64,000 bases of DNA from Trichosphaerium sp. ATCC 40318. Taxonomy: Eukaryota; Discosea; Flabellinia; Trichosidae. Each line of letters starts with the position of its first letter. Position 1 is the first letter of the stretch. Location: positions 558,001-622,000 of the forward strand of contig JALMLS010000093.1 of NCBI GenBank assembly GCA_038496445.1, read 5' to 3'. The position numbers were made by a program, and so were the translations under genes. Under the pieces are notes generated by a model. That model searched no databases. It saw only the letters and a list, made by a program, of their open reading frames with translations, and was not told the DNA's origin. This document shows positions 35,401-45,657 of the stretch, one piece after another.

Positions 35401-35622
35401 TCCAACCCTGAGCCCCAAGCTATGTAATTCTCTGGTTTTGTATTTTTCCACTTCTCTTCAATGCGTGGGTCTACGGTAAAGCGAACATGCTTTCTGCCTT
35501 TGGGTTTTGTATTTGTTGGCGAACTTTGTCATTGTTTAGCGCATGTACAACATTCTGTCGGCGTACTTGCTGGAATCCATGCCCCAGTCTGCAAGAATAT
35601 CGTCGAACTCGCTAAAGTCCAT
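32479..35622 (-). CDS. Filamin-repeat and coiled-coil protein
   Basis: Spliced gene read from a proposed ATG at 35622 to TAG at 32479; an extra 5' exon upstream is possible because the frame stays open past that ATG. Filamin/ABP280 repeats are recognised by their signature ends: SFDVEWEPPRYGEYKISVKI with GSPFTVICEP (about 35000-35110), DGAFDVQFYPMRRGSYNLKV (about 34690-34760), and DGAFTVMWKPKATGEYHI with DSPFKLTI (about 33190-33300). Between them lies a long Lys/Glu/Gln coiled coil (about 33800-34600), including LKTASAELLQEKELAAKWQQ. The C-terminus after 33120 is helical and basic (KLIKLTALELLRPVQDM). Filamin folds bind partners and link actin. No calponin-homology actin-binding domain is seen in this gene, but one is encoded by the divergent neighbour. 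Confidence 0.75.
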
Positions 35623-35954
35623 AGCATCGTCTTCCCACCCATCGTTTGCCTTTTTTATCGTTGCTGAAACATAGAGTTAAACGGAAAGTCTAAACGATAA
35701 AAAACGGTGTATTTTTATGCAGCCCGCTATTAAAATGCGCCGTACTGGACATTTCGCTAGCGTTTGATTACTTGGGCCAAAAAAGTCAAGTGTCCTTTAT
35801 TAATTCGTCTGTAAACACGTAGCGTGACCAAATGAAAGCGACGGTGTGACGCACCGTGCTCAATTTTTACTTTCTTGCTGTTTGTAAACTTAACGGGATT
35901 AAGCTCAAATTTAGTTCTCGTTAGTTCTTTTGTGCGCTGAACCCTCGCTTTTTA
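35623..35954. promoter_or_regulatory. Divergent promoter region, filamin-repeat (-) / CH-domain gene (+)
   Basis: 332 bp between opposed start codons. Contains short CACG-bearing elements but no exact CACGTG. Both genes must be driven from here, so co-regulation is possible. Confidence 0.4.
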
Positions 35955-38900
35955 ATGGATAAAGAAGTAAACCAGAGTACGTAAAACATTGCCAATCATA
36001 GCTTTGCGTATTGTTAGAATCGTGTTATTGATACACTGGGTAGCATTGGCGCTTGCTGTACAGGATTGGGTTGAAGTATGCGCACTTTCTCGTGTTTCGT
36101 GATATCAACAATAGTTTAGGCGGTCACTGGAGACGAAGCTACCGGTGGTACTTTTGTGGGGTATCTTGCAGATGGCACGACATTAGTGAATCTTGTCAAA
36201 AAGCTCGGAGCACCTATCACTTTCAGTATACCGAATGCTGGTACGCTATTGCGCAATTTTCCGCTTATCACGCAAATTTAAAGATTGTTAACAGTCGGAG
36301 AAGGTAATAGTAAGGATGTGCGGTTAGTCGTCAGTATACAGGACTTTACGCGTGCTTGTATGGTGCTAGGTATCCCAAAGGAAGATTTGTTTACATTACG
36401 CGATATGCGCAACGAGAAGCTTCATAAGGTAATAAATCGTTACTGCACTATCGCTTACAGCGTTTCGCAAAGATTGTACACACTTTGCACGTACTAGCGG
36501 AATACTACGGCTCAGTACCAAACTACAAAGGACCCAAACTATCTGAGTTTCTACGAACACGTCAAGAAACGGCAAAGGTACATGTGGACGAATAAATTGG
36601 AACAACCGCGAAAATTCAAAAAAAAAATAACGTTATGTTCCTTAGGTTGCTACTACTACAAGGCCAAGAGCTGCTAGTAAATCAAAAAAACATGGTACAT
36701 TAAAAGGCATGTTTAGAAACAAAGATAAGAAAAAAACAAGCGCAGATACCGAAACTAGAGACTCTCGTGCCATGACTGCGCCACCAGTTCCATCGGACGA
36801 TTTGGTAATTAGTTTTTACATTAAATATAAAAGGAGGCGTTTAACGGAGGTGGTAGGATTATTCTGAACAGCCTAAGAGGAAAAAGAAACGTATAGGCTT
36901 ATGGAGAAGTAAAACAAAGCGTGCGTGTTTGAGAAAACAGGAAAACATCATTTTGGTCCGTTTGATGTTCTAACTTCCTACTAGGTGAGGATAATGATTT
37001 TAAAGTTCAAATATCTATTCCTTCATCTCCAAGAAATAGGAGTGGATCTACAACTCCACAAACGACTCCTAGAGGAACACCAAATCCTGACATGTTTATT
37101 GATAAATCTGTGAAACTTTCTGATCAGACGTTACCAGATGTTCTTTCTGTGGATAAAAGATTCTTATTCTCAGATGAAGAGCTATCAGATGTAGAACCAC
37201 CTCGTACGTATCTTTGACCCTGGCAGTTTTACAAAAATCGTTATGGACAAACCATTTGACAGCTCAAAATTGTCATTTTCTCGATGCTTTTTCATCGTTT
37301 AAACTTGTCCACGACCGCTCAAACAATTTTTTTGGAAAGTGCACTATCATGAACAAGTTGATTTATGAAGTATTTTAAATTCTATATTATTGCAACAGAA
37401 CTAAGAACACCTTTTCTTTGAACCTCAAAAAACTAACTTAAAGAAAATAGCACCTTCTCTATCTGGAAGTGAACTAGACGAGTTAAATAAGCATACAAAA
37501 CCTGATATAGATATAAAACTACCAGAAGACTATGAAGATATTGTTCTTCCTACTATGGCACCATCAGACGAAACAAATAACTTGACTAAACGTTGTGATT
37601 CTGCTTTTGCAGAAAAAATAGAATACGGAAGCAATGTAAACGTTGCAAAGGATTCTATGAATCCAGCTAAGCGTACAGTACCTCTAAATAAGATGAACTC
37701 TTCCCCTGCACTTGTTTTAGGACCTACGGCTAGTGCTACTGCGAATACAGCATTTGCAGCTTGGAGAAGGAAACCAGAAGCATTTATTGAAGAACCAAAA
37801 AACATTAAGACAGAAAAAGCAGAAACAAAAGCAGAAGTTGATTCATCAACTGCTGTTGTTGAAGCAACTGTGCCTAAACCAGTTGTTGTTGTTGATTCTA
37901 CTGAAGAAAAACAGCCTTGTGAGCGTTTAGAATCTACAACTTTTAACGCTTCTACTGATGAAGCTCCTCCAGGTACATTTTTTTTTCAACACTTGCAGCA
38001 TCTTTTTAGTTTGGGCTGACTTGTCATTTAAGAACCTTCTATTTCTGATGAAGATACAGCAAAAGTACCCAAGCTAGATATACCGCTACCTTCTACCGCA
38101 CAAGCAAGGCCTGAACGGTCTGCAACTGTTACTGGAGGTCATGGTACTTATTACATTACAAATTCGCCTGATTTCAAAAGACGTAATGAAAGAGCTACCA
38201 CAACAGGCACAAAAGTGAGCGTTAAAAACTTGGAAGTTGGTTCAAGTAGTACTCCAGATACTACTGGAAGTAGTAGTCCTACAAGTGAATCAAAGCCTAG
38301 ACCTACACCTTCAGAAGCTTTAGCTGTTGCCACAGCACAAAGGAGGAAAAGAGATCGACCTAAAAGAAAGAACAAAAAACAAAAGATTTTTACAAGAAAG
38401 TTTGCTTCACTTAGACGTAAAAAGCCTTCAGAGTCTCGTGCTCATAGAGCACATACTCTAGCAGGTGATACAAACTCTCCTGATATTACAGTATCATTAG
38501 ACACAGATACAACAAAGAAGAAGAAGAATGGACATAAGTATTACTCTCATAAACAATTGACAAGGTTCTTATATAAAATAAGAGCTGGTAAGACAAAAAC
38601 AGGAAGAAGGACTAGTACTGGGAAGAGTACTAATCGTAATATGAACTCTAAATCAGTTTCTATGCCAAAACTTGTAATAGATGATGAGAATGAAGGTCAC
38701 CATTTTGATGTCTCTCATGCACGTACTGGACCTCCTGATATCGATCTTGAAGTCGGTGATGGCGACAATGATAACCAAGAAGATGCTTCTGGGACCTTAG
38801 AGGTTGATGGAGAAGGAGATGGTAAGGAAGAAGCTAACGATGAAGACGACATTGATGCTATTGCTGCCGAAGCTGCTGCAGAGGCAAGTGGTGGTGTTAA

Positions 38901-39036
38901 AGTAGCCGTAGAGGTTGAAGCTAATGTTGAAGATGCTGATGATCCTGATCATGCTGATGAAGAAAATGAGGGGGACGGTGGCTTGATTAAAGTCGAAGCG
39001 GAGGTGGGGATAAAGATTACGAACGATGTACAATAA
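35955..39036 (+). CDS. Calponin-homology domain protein with long disordered acidic/basic tail
   Basis: ATG 35955 (MDKEVNQ). Exons near 36044-36078 and 36120 onward complete a CH domain: LALAVQDWVEAVTGDEATGG, FVGYLADGTTLVNLVKKLG, FTRACMVLGIPKEDLFTLRD, then RFAKIVHTLHVLAEYYGSVP. CH domains bind actin (tandem) or signalling partners (single); one copy is seen here. After 36650 the protein is disordered, with Lys/Arg-rich blocks (KRKKKRIGLWRSKTKR; a basic run near 38340-38430) and Ser/Pro/Thr segments. The final 110 residues are very acidic (Glu/Asp/Gly/Val-rich), ending at TAA 39036. It is divergent from the filamin-repeat gene across 332 bp, suggesting joint cytoskeletal use. Function beyond actin-related scaffolding cannot be read. 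Confidence 0.72.
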
Positions 39037-39160
39037 CAACAAAAAAAAAAAAGAGAAGAAAAAAGAAAAAATTATTAAATTGTAAATTACTCTACTATAC
39101 TGTATTTGTTTTTGACCTCGGTCATGTATAAACAGGGAACTTGTGGCAGAAAATCGAAAA

Positions 39161-39166
39161 CACGTG
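39161..39166. promoter_or_regulatory. CACGTG element upstream of the helicase gene
   Basis: CACGTG about 100 bp before the ATG of the RTEL1-type gene and inside a short spacer after the CH-domain gene. Placement fits a promoter E-box; the function is inferred. Confidence 0.3.
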
Positions 39167-39268
39167 CTCCAATCTCCGCTACATTGTACGTTGAAGTCGA
39201 CTTTCGTCTTGACTGGCTGTGACTTTTTCGCTTTTTTTTTTTCGTTGTTTGCTACCAAGTGAGCCATC

Positions 39269-42200
39269 ATGGCTTCTGAAATGTCATATAATATTCGGGG
39301 TATAACCGTACAGTTCCCTTACCACGCATACCAGACCCAATTGGATTATATGGATAAAGTAAGCTTGTTTTTTTGTGAAAGTGCGCTGTTATTGATTATT
39401 TACGCAGGTTATCGAGGCTCTACAAACTGTAAGTCAACTTCAAGGAATTACAAAATCAATTGGCGCCATTCGGTTCCTAAACGGGTTTTTTCTGTCTCAA
39501 TGCGCTAACAGACGCCGTAGAAAAACAATGCGCTGTTAGAATCGCCAACCGGCACAGGAAAAACGTTATGTCTATTATGCGCGACGTTAGCGTGGCAGAC
39601 GCATTATAGACAACAAATCATTGAAGCAACGAGTCAATTGGGTAGCAGTCATGATAATTTGGTACAAATAAGCTGTAAACGCTTAAAAAAATCGTGATAA
39701 AAGTTTGTTACTGTATTCATGATTGATAGATCATTTTTTTTTTTTGAATTCAAAACAAAACAGTATCATGATGTGTCTAATTTTGTGCAAGTTACCTGAT
39801 GGCATAGAACAGTTGAAGGTTCCTCTCATAATATATGCTACAAGGTAGGTACTCATACATGATTTTTATTCGAAAAATTATACAATGTGCAATCACGTGA
39901 CCCTGTAAACCAAATTTTATTTTGCTTATTTTGAATAAAAAATAGAACCTGATAAAGCTTGTTTTTCTTCTGATCAATACATTTAGAACGCACTCGCAAC
40001 TTGCCCAGGTATTGAGTGAATTGAAAACAACAAAATATAAGTACGTCGCATTGTGATTGCCCTGTAAAAACCGGTCCATTAATTAGTTATAGAGTCAAAT
40101 CATGTGTTCTTGGAAGTAGGCAACAAATGTGCATCCATCCTGTCGTGTCTGTTCAAAAATCCACTGCACAGAGTAATATGTGTAGACAACATGTTCGCCA
40201 AAGCAAGTGCACATACTATGATACTGTGGAAAGTATGGCAATAAATTAATTTGCAGAACAAATATAGGAACTAACAAATTGTAATAGGTGTCAAGGATGA
40301 TATCGAATTTAGATCAGAGATACTTGACATTGAAGATCTCATAAGCCTTGGCTCTGAGGTATGTAGTTTTTTGAGATTAGATAATAAAGTCACGTGATTA
40401 TTATTTCTTGAAACTAAGTATGGCGTTAATTTTTAGAAATCAGCGTGTCCGTACTATCTATCAAAGACAATGCAGGAGGCATCTTCTATTGCATTTATGC
40501 CTTATAATTACATTGTTGATCCTAAAATCCGAAAAACTCTTAAACAGCTTGACCTGGAAGACGCTATTCTTATTTTTGATGAAGCTCACAATTTGGTACG
40601 CATATTTTCGCATGTTTATGAAAACAGCAAGATTTAGAAGGACTTATCATTTCTTTTTTTTCAGGAAGATGTTTGTACTTCTGTATCGAGTTTTGAGATC
40701 ACAACTCAAAATCTTCGTGAGTGCCTATCAGATGTTGAGAGATGTGAGAAACTCGTAAAGGATGATAGTATTTATGATATTGATCCGAAGGAGATTAAGA
40801 AACTAAAAAGCACGTGCTTGATTTTACTTGAACACCTTGAAAGGATTTTTCTAATCTTGTTGTTCAAATAGCTGTCTTAACTCGGTTTACTGAATTACTT
40901 GATACATTACAGTTACCCAAATCTGGGCTTACAAATGATGGGAAGTATATGTATGAAATATTTGAAGCGATATCAGTCAGCAGTGAAACATCAGCGCAGA
41001 TCATGCAGCTCATAGAGCAGATTGAAGTCATACTTACTAATGGTAATTTTGCTCTCATACATGTTCTCACTAGTCTTATAATGTCCAGGAGAGGTATCTA
41101 CATACAGGTCACGATCTCTGGCATTATTTGCACAGATATTGAAAGTACTGTTTAATGAAGAGAATCCAACAAACGAAAAAGATATGGCGGATAGTTTTAA
41201 AGTATATAACATCGATTTTTTTATTATTGTTTTTTGTTTGCTTATGTTGTCATACAGGTCCATATTCAAAACAAAACAAAGCCCCCAAGAGGTAGACTTC
41301 AAACAACTACAACGTTGAGAACGCTTAACTTTTGGTGTTTTAACCCTGGTATTGCTCTTCAAGGTCTAAAAGATGCAGGTACTAAACACCTTTTTATTTT
41401 TTAGTGGATTTAACATACCGTTCTAGGCATAAGAAATATACTATTGACAAGCGGTACTTTATCACCTATGGACTCTTTTGAGCAGTCTTTTAATTTGTAC
41501 AAGAGATATTACTTGTTTTTAAGTAAACTAACAAACCTAGAAAGTTCCCAGTTCGTATTGAAAACCCACATATTATTTCAAAAAAGCAAATTTGGTAAAG
41601 CAATCACTTAGTCCTCTTCGCTTCTCATTATTCTTCCCAGGGTTAGTACTATTACAAAAGGTCCTCAAGGTATGACTTTGAACTCTTCTCATAAAACGAG
41701 AAGTTCTCCTGATTACAAAAGAGATCTGGGAAACCTGTTAGGTAAGCCACTTTAACAATGTGATTAAGACTTACTTCCAACAGTGAATATTAGTCGTATA
41801 GTTCCTCATGGGTTACTCGTATTCTTTCCTTCTTATAAAACACTGATGGAAGCTATTGATTTTTGGAAAGGTCCTATCCGATATGATAGCGATGAAACAC
41901 TATGGTCAATGATTACGCATCACAAACAAGTATAGCATAGTCTATTGTTTCAATATGTTTTTACAAAGAAATTAAACTTGTTTAGCCTGTGATTGAGCCA
42001 CGTGTGTCATCTCAGTTGACTCACGCCATGGATGACTTTTATGCAAAAGTACGAGATCCTGATTTCAATGGCGCAATATTCTTTGCTGTATGTCGAGGAA
42101 AGGTAAAGCTCTACTATGTTAAGCGAATTGAAACGCTAACTTTTCAATAAGGTGAGTGAAGGACTTGATTTCAAAGATAATAACGGACGAGCAGTCGTTG

Positions 42201-43825
42201 TTACAGGCCTACCATTTCCTAATTTAGCCGATCCATTTATAATTGAAAAGCGTAAGTGGCTGGATAAGATTGCTTTACAGCGAAGAATAAAAAAACTAAA
42301 ACCAGTTTTTGATGGCAATATGTGGTATGAACAAAGTGCTCTTCGTGCTGTGAACCAAGCCATAGGTATGAAATAATGCATTAGTCCTTCTCTAACGCTT
42401 AAAAAGGACGTGTCATACGCCATAAAGGAGATCATGCAGCTATTATATTGGCTGATAGACGATTTCAATTCAACACTAAAAATCTTTCTTCTTGGATTAG
42501 ACCTCATATTAAAGTTTATGATAAGTCATTTGGAAGTTTTGTCCAAGGATTATCAGGATTCTTTAAAGAGTGTGCAAAGCGTAACAAAGACCTTGGCATT
42601 AACCAAAATAATGGCACGTGATTCTAACAAAAAGAACGTTTGTTAAGGTTTAAAACTTGGTAAATTGTTTGTGGACATGCTTGTTCTCCAGCAAGCTACT
42701 TTTATTCCATACTTTTAACCTCCCTACAACGTTACATTTCTTCTTGGTTGAGAACTGTAGGAATTCATTTGGTTTTTTGTTGAGCGACAGCGTCCAAGCG
42801 AACTTAGTCGAGAGCTTGCTTTGTGTTTTCATTTCTCGTGACTTATTATTTTTATAGTTCCTAATGTCCGTAAACTAATACAACAACAAAACAAGAACCA
42901 ACCATCTCTTTTTGATCGTGTAAAAGGAGCACCTGAAAGACAACATCAACAACAACAACAAGAACAAGAAGAAGATGATGAACAAGCAAAGAAAAAAGCA
43001 AAACGGAATAGGGAAGCATACAAATTAGTCTATTTTGCTAAAAAGAATATGCCAAGAAAGCAATACCTTGAATGGCTTTCGTTAATGAAAAGATTTAAGA
43101 GCAAAGAACTAACAATAAGAGAATTTTTGAATTCTTATTTCAACCTTGATTATGATGGTGAAGAAGAAGCTAAAGATACTATAATTAGAGGATTTAAGGT
43201 ATTTGTACCTTCTAAATATCATAATCTTTATGATAAACTATTGGCTGAGAAGATGGAAGAACAAGAAACAAAGAAAAGTGATTCTGACTCTGATGGCAAT
43301 GATGAAATTATTGAGGATGTTGAAGATGATGTTGAAGTTAAGGTTTCTCCTGGTAAACGGAAGAGACTTGATGAAGATAATACAGAAACTGTTGAGGGAA
43401 GTTCTAATGATACAACAGGTCATAAGAAATCAAAGAGACGTGTTTCATATGACTTGATTAGTGGTACTCCTGTAAAAGCAAAAAACTTACCAAAGGTTGA
43501 TAAAACAGCAAACTCTGAAATGAATTTTGGTAATCGTCTCATCAAGAAGAACTCCAGTAAGCCTGAGTTGAGTCCTACATTATCAGATCTTGGTATAGGT
43601 ACACATAAACAATAATATGGGACTTTCTTTAACTAAAGATTATTAGGTACATCAAAAATGAAGTGTCCTATTTGTCAAAGAGTTTGTAAGGATCCTTTTA
43701 AATCAAAATGTGGACATATATGTTGTTTGACTTGTTGGAAAGAATGGCTTAATACAAAACTTCAGTGTCCTATTTGTAGGGAGCGTACACGGATGAAAAA
43801 CTTAAAACAAGCTTATTTCATGTGA
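39269..43825 (+). CDS. RTEL1: RTEL1-type iron-sulphur DNA helicase with C-terminal RING
   Basis: About 17 exons. The start [17 protein letters not shown] and Walker A block [20 protein letters not shown] match RTEL1. Fe-S cysteines are present ([30 protein letters not shown]), then the Walker B DEAH box [12 protein letters not shown]. Motifs IV-VI follow ([53 protein letters not shown]). After 43020 comes a harmonin-N-like helical segment ([20 protein letters not shown]), an acidic/basic linker, and, after an intron at about 43597-43650, a RING finger (CPICQRVC to CPICRER) ending in TGA 43823-43825. RTEL1 unwinds D-loops, T-loops and G4 DNA in telomere upkeep and recombination control. One junction near 40850 could not be fitted to GT-AG. 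A stop at 43615 gives a RING-less form if the last intron is kept. Confidence 0.88.
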
Positions 43826-44447
43826 AAAAAAAAAAGCTAATTATGTAATGAACCAAAGCTTGTTTACATAGTTGTAATGTGATATAAAAAAAATTGGTTT
43901 GCTGTAACAGTTTATTGAATTTAAGATCCTCGTGGAATGTAACAGCACCAAAAACGCTACCAACACACGTTGTATTGTTGCTTGTGACTATTGTAGCAGT
44001 CAGCCAATATTATCAAGTTAACTTTACTACTATTATCAGTTGCAAATAACTTGGCTACTTGGTCCCCAAAATGGCAATGCTAAAAAACTGCAATTGCCTC
44101 CTAAAATAATCTAATGCCAGGACATCTACTATGACAAGAGTTTTAGAATCGAAACGCTATAGTTCCATTCAGTTTCAACTCAGCAATACATCATCTGTAA
44201 CATTAACAACATAGCCATAAGTGCAATGTATTGCGCTGTGGAAAATTGTCGAGGTATTGTCAGTGTAGAAGACTGGAGTAGATTTTTGGCGTGACTAAAC
44301 TGCCGGCTGTTACTTAACACGTGACTGAACAAAAGCCCCAATATTCGATAGTTCACCTTTGGATGGCAACAAAACGCAAGGTACTTTGTGTAAATGTAGC
44401 ATCCGTTAATCTCACAACCATGATATAGCTACATACCTCGAAAGGAG
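43826..44447. other. Spacer before the second MORN-repeat gene
   Basis: About 620 bp, no exon signal recognised. A CACGTG at 44318-44323 lies 125 bp before the MORN gene start. Confidence 0.45.
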
Positions 44448-45386
44448 ATGACGTATGTACCGTGTTTACCTAAAACGCGTCTATTACACCTCCCAGTTGA
44501 GTTACACCGCGAAATGTGCGATTTTGACCTTGAAGTGCATTTAAAATGGCCGCTCTTGTCTAAACATACAGCGACAACGACGAGGTTCGACGCTGACTTA
44601 GAGAAACACGGTGAATGGATAAAACAACGATTTATCGACGAAAAATCAAAGTCACGAAGAATTTTTGGTCTAGTTCATTGGAGACATGGTAAACGTCACG
44701 GCGCATCCACACATTGGTATAAGAACTGTCAAATTGGATGTCTGTGCCATTTCGTCAATGATAAGCTAGAAGGAGAGGTAAAGCATTGGCATGGCAATGG
44801 TTCATTACTCACAAAGACTCATTGTCGAAATGGTATATTTGATGGCGAGCACAGTGAGTGGCATGCTAACGGAAAATTGTCAAAACACTTCCTGTATGTC
44901 AAAGGCAGAATTGAAGGAGAGCGCAAGGAGTGGCATGACAACGGACAACTTAAAGCTAAGAGTATGTTTGTCGGTGATAAACAAAATGGTGAATACAAAA
45001 AGTGGTTTAGGAATGGACAGTTGGAAGAAGAGTCATATTTTGTCAATGGTAAAAAAGAAGGAGAAGCCAGAATGTGGTTTTATCATGGACAACTGCGCAG
45101 ACACTGCCATTACGTCAACGGCAAACTGGAAGGAGATAACACGGAGTGGCATGCCAATGGGCAAATAGATCTGCGCTGCCGTTTTGTCAATGATAAGCTA
45201 GATGGAGAGGTTATGTCATGGTATGATAATGGTAATATAAACGATCAATATACTTGTGTCAACGGTAAGATTGAAGGAGAGTACAAGAAGTTTCATTTCC
45301 GAAGAGGACTGATAGAGCATCTTAACTATGTCGGAGGTGAGGAAACTCACAATTACTTTGACGCTTTTCTGGCCTACGAACAGTGA
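44448..45386 (+). CDS. MORN-variant repeat protein with F-box-like head, giant-virus-like (copy 2)
   Basis: Intronless 312-codon frame, ATG 44448 to TGA 45384-45386. An F-box-like head (LLHLPVELHREMCDFDLEVH, then LKWPLLSKHTATTTRFD) leads into GLVHWRHGKRHGASTHWYKN and about nine repeats of 23 residues. Examples are EGERKEWHDNGQLKAKSMFV, NGEYKKWFRNGQLEEESYFV and EGDNTEWHANGQIDLRCRFV. The repeat (G-E-x-x-x-W-x-x-N-G-x-L-x-x-x-x-x-F/Y-V-N-G/D-K-x-E/D) is the MORN variant found in large copy numbers in Marseilleviridae and related amoeba viruses. It is paralogous to the minus-strand gene at 29187 but more regular and less AT-rich. MORN repeats can bind lipids or scaffold proteins; the role here is unknown. 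Confidence 0.85.
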   Translation: MTYVPCLPKTRLLHLPVELHREMCDFDLEVHLKWPLLSKHTATTTRFDADLEKHGEWIKQRFIDEKSKSRRIFGLVHWRHGKRHGASTHWYKNCQIGCLCHFVNDKLEGEVKHWHGNGSLLTKTHCRNGIFDGEHSEWHANGKLSKHFLYVKGRIEGERKEWHDNGQLKAKSMFVGDKQNGEYKKWFRNGQLEEESYFVNGKKEGEARMWFYHGQLRRHCHYVNGKLEGDNTEWHANGQIDLRCRFVNDKLDGEVMSWYDNGNINDQYTCVNGKIEGEYKKFHFRRGLIEHLNYVGGEETHNYFDAFLAYEQ

Positions 45387-45657
45387 CGCAAATACTTATT
45401 AAACCTACTAAACAAAGGAAGTGTCGTTTTGTTGACACGTGCGCGTGGATTTTTGATTTTGTTAATTGTTACAGTACACAAATGTACATGCATCTATTTT
45501 TAAAGCCTTCATCATTGCCTTTGTTTTAAGTGGTCATACGCCTGTGCGCTCAATGTGACTGTGGTTCACAGTTGGTACACCAATGATTATGGCGACTTAA
45601 AAATACCACGTGATTCCAAAAAAATCTTGCCGAGTCAAAGATAACATAAAACCTGCA

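Noticed and set aside
38797-39270. 157-codon minus-strand frame opposite the CH-domain gene tail
   Set aside because: Antisense shadow of an acidic repeat-like region; no start context or family signal.
42136-42507. 123-codon minus-strand frame inside the helicase gene
   Set aside because: Overlaps helicase motif V/VI exons, which are certain.
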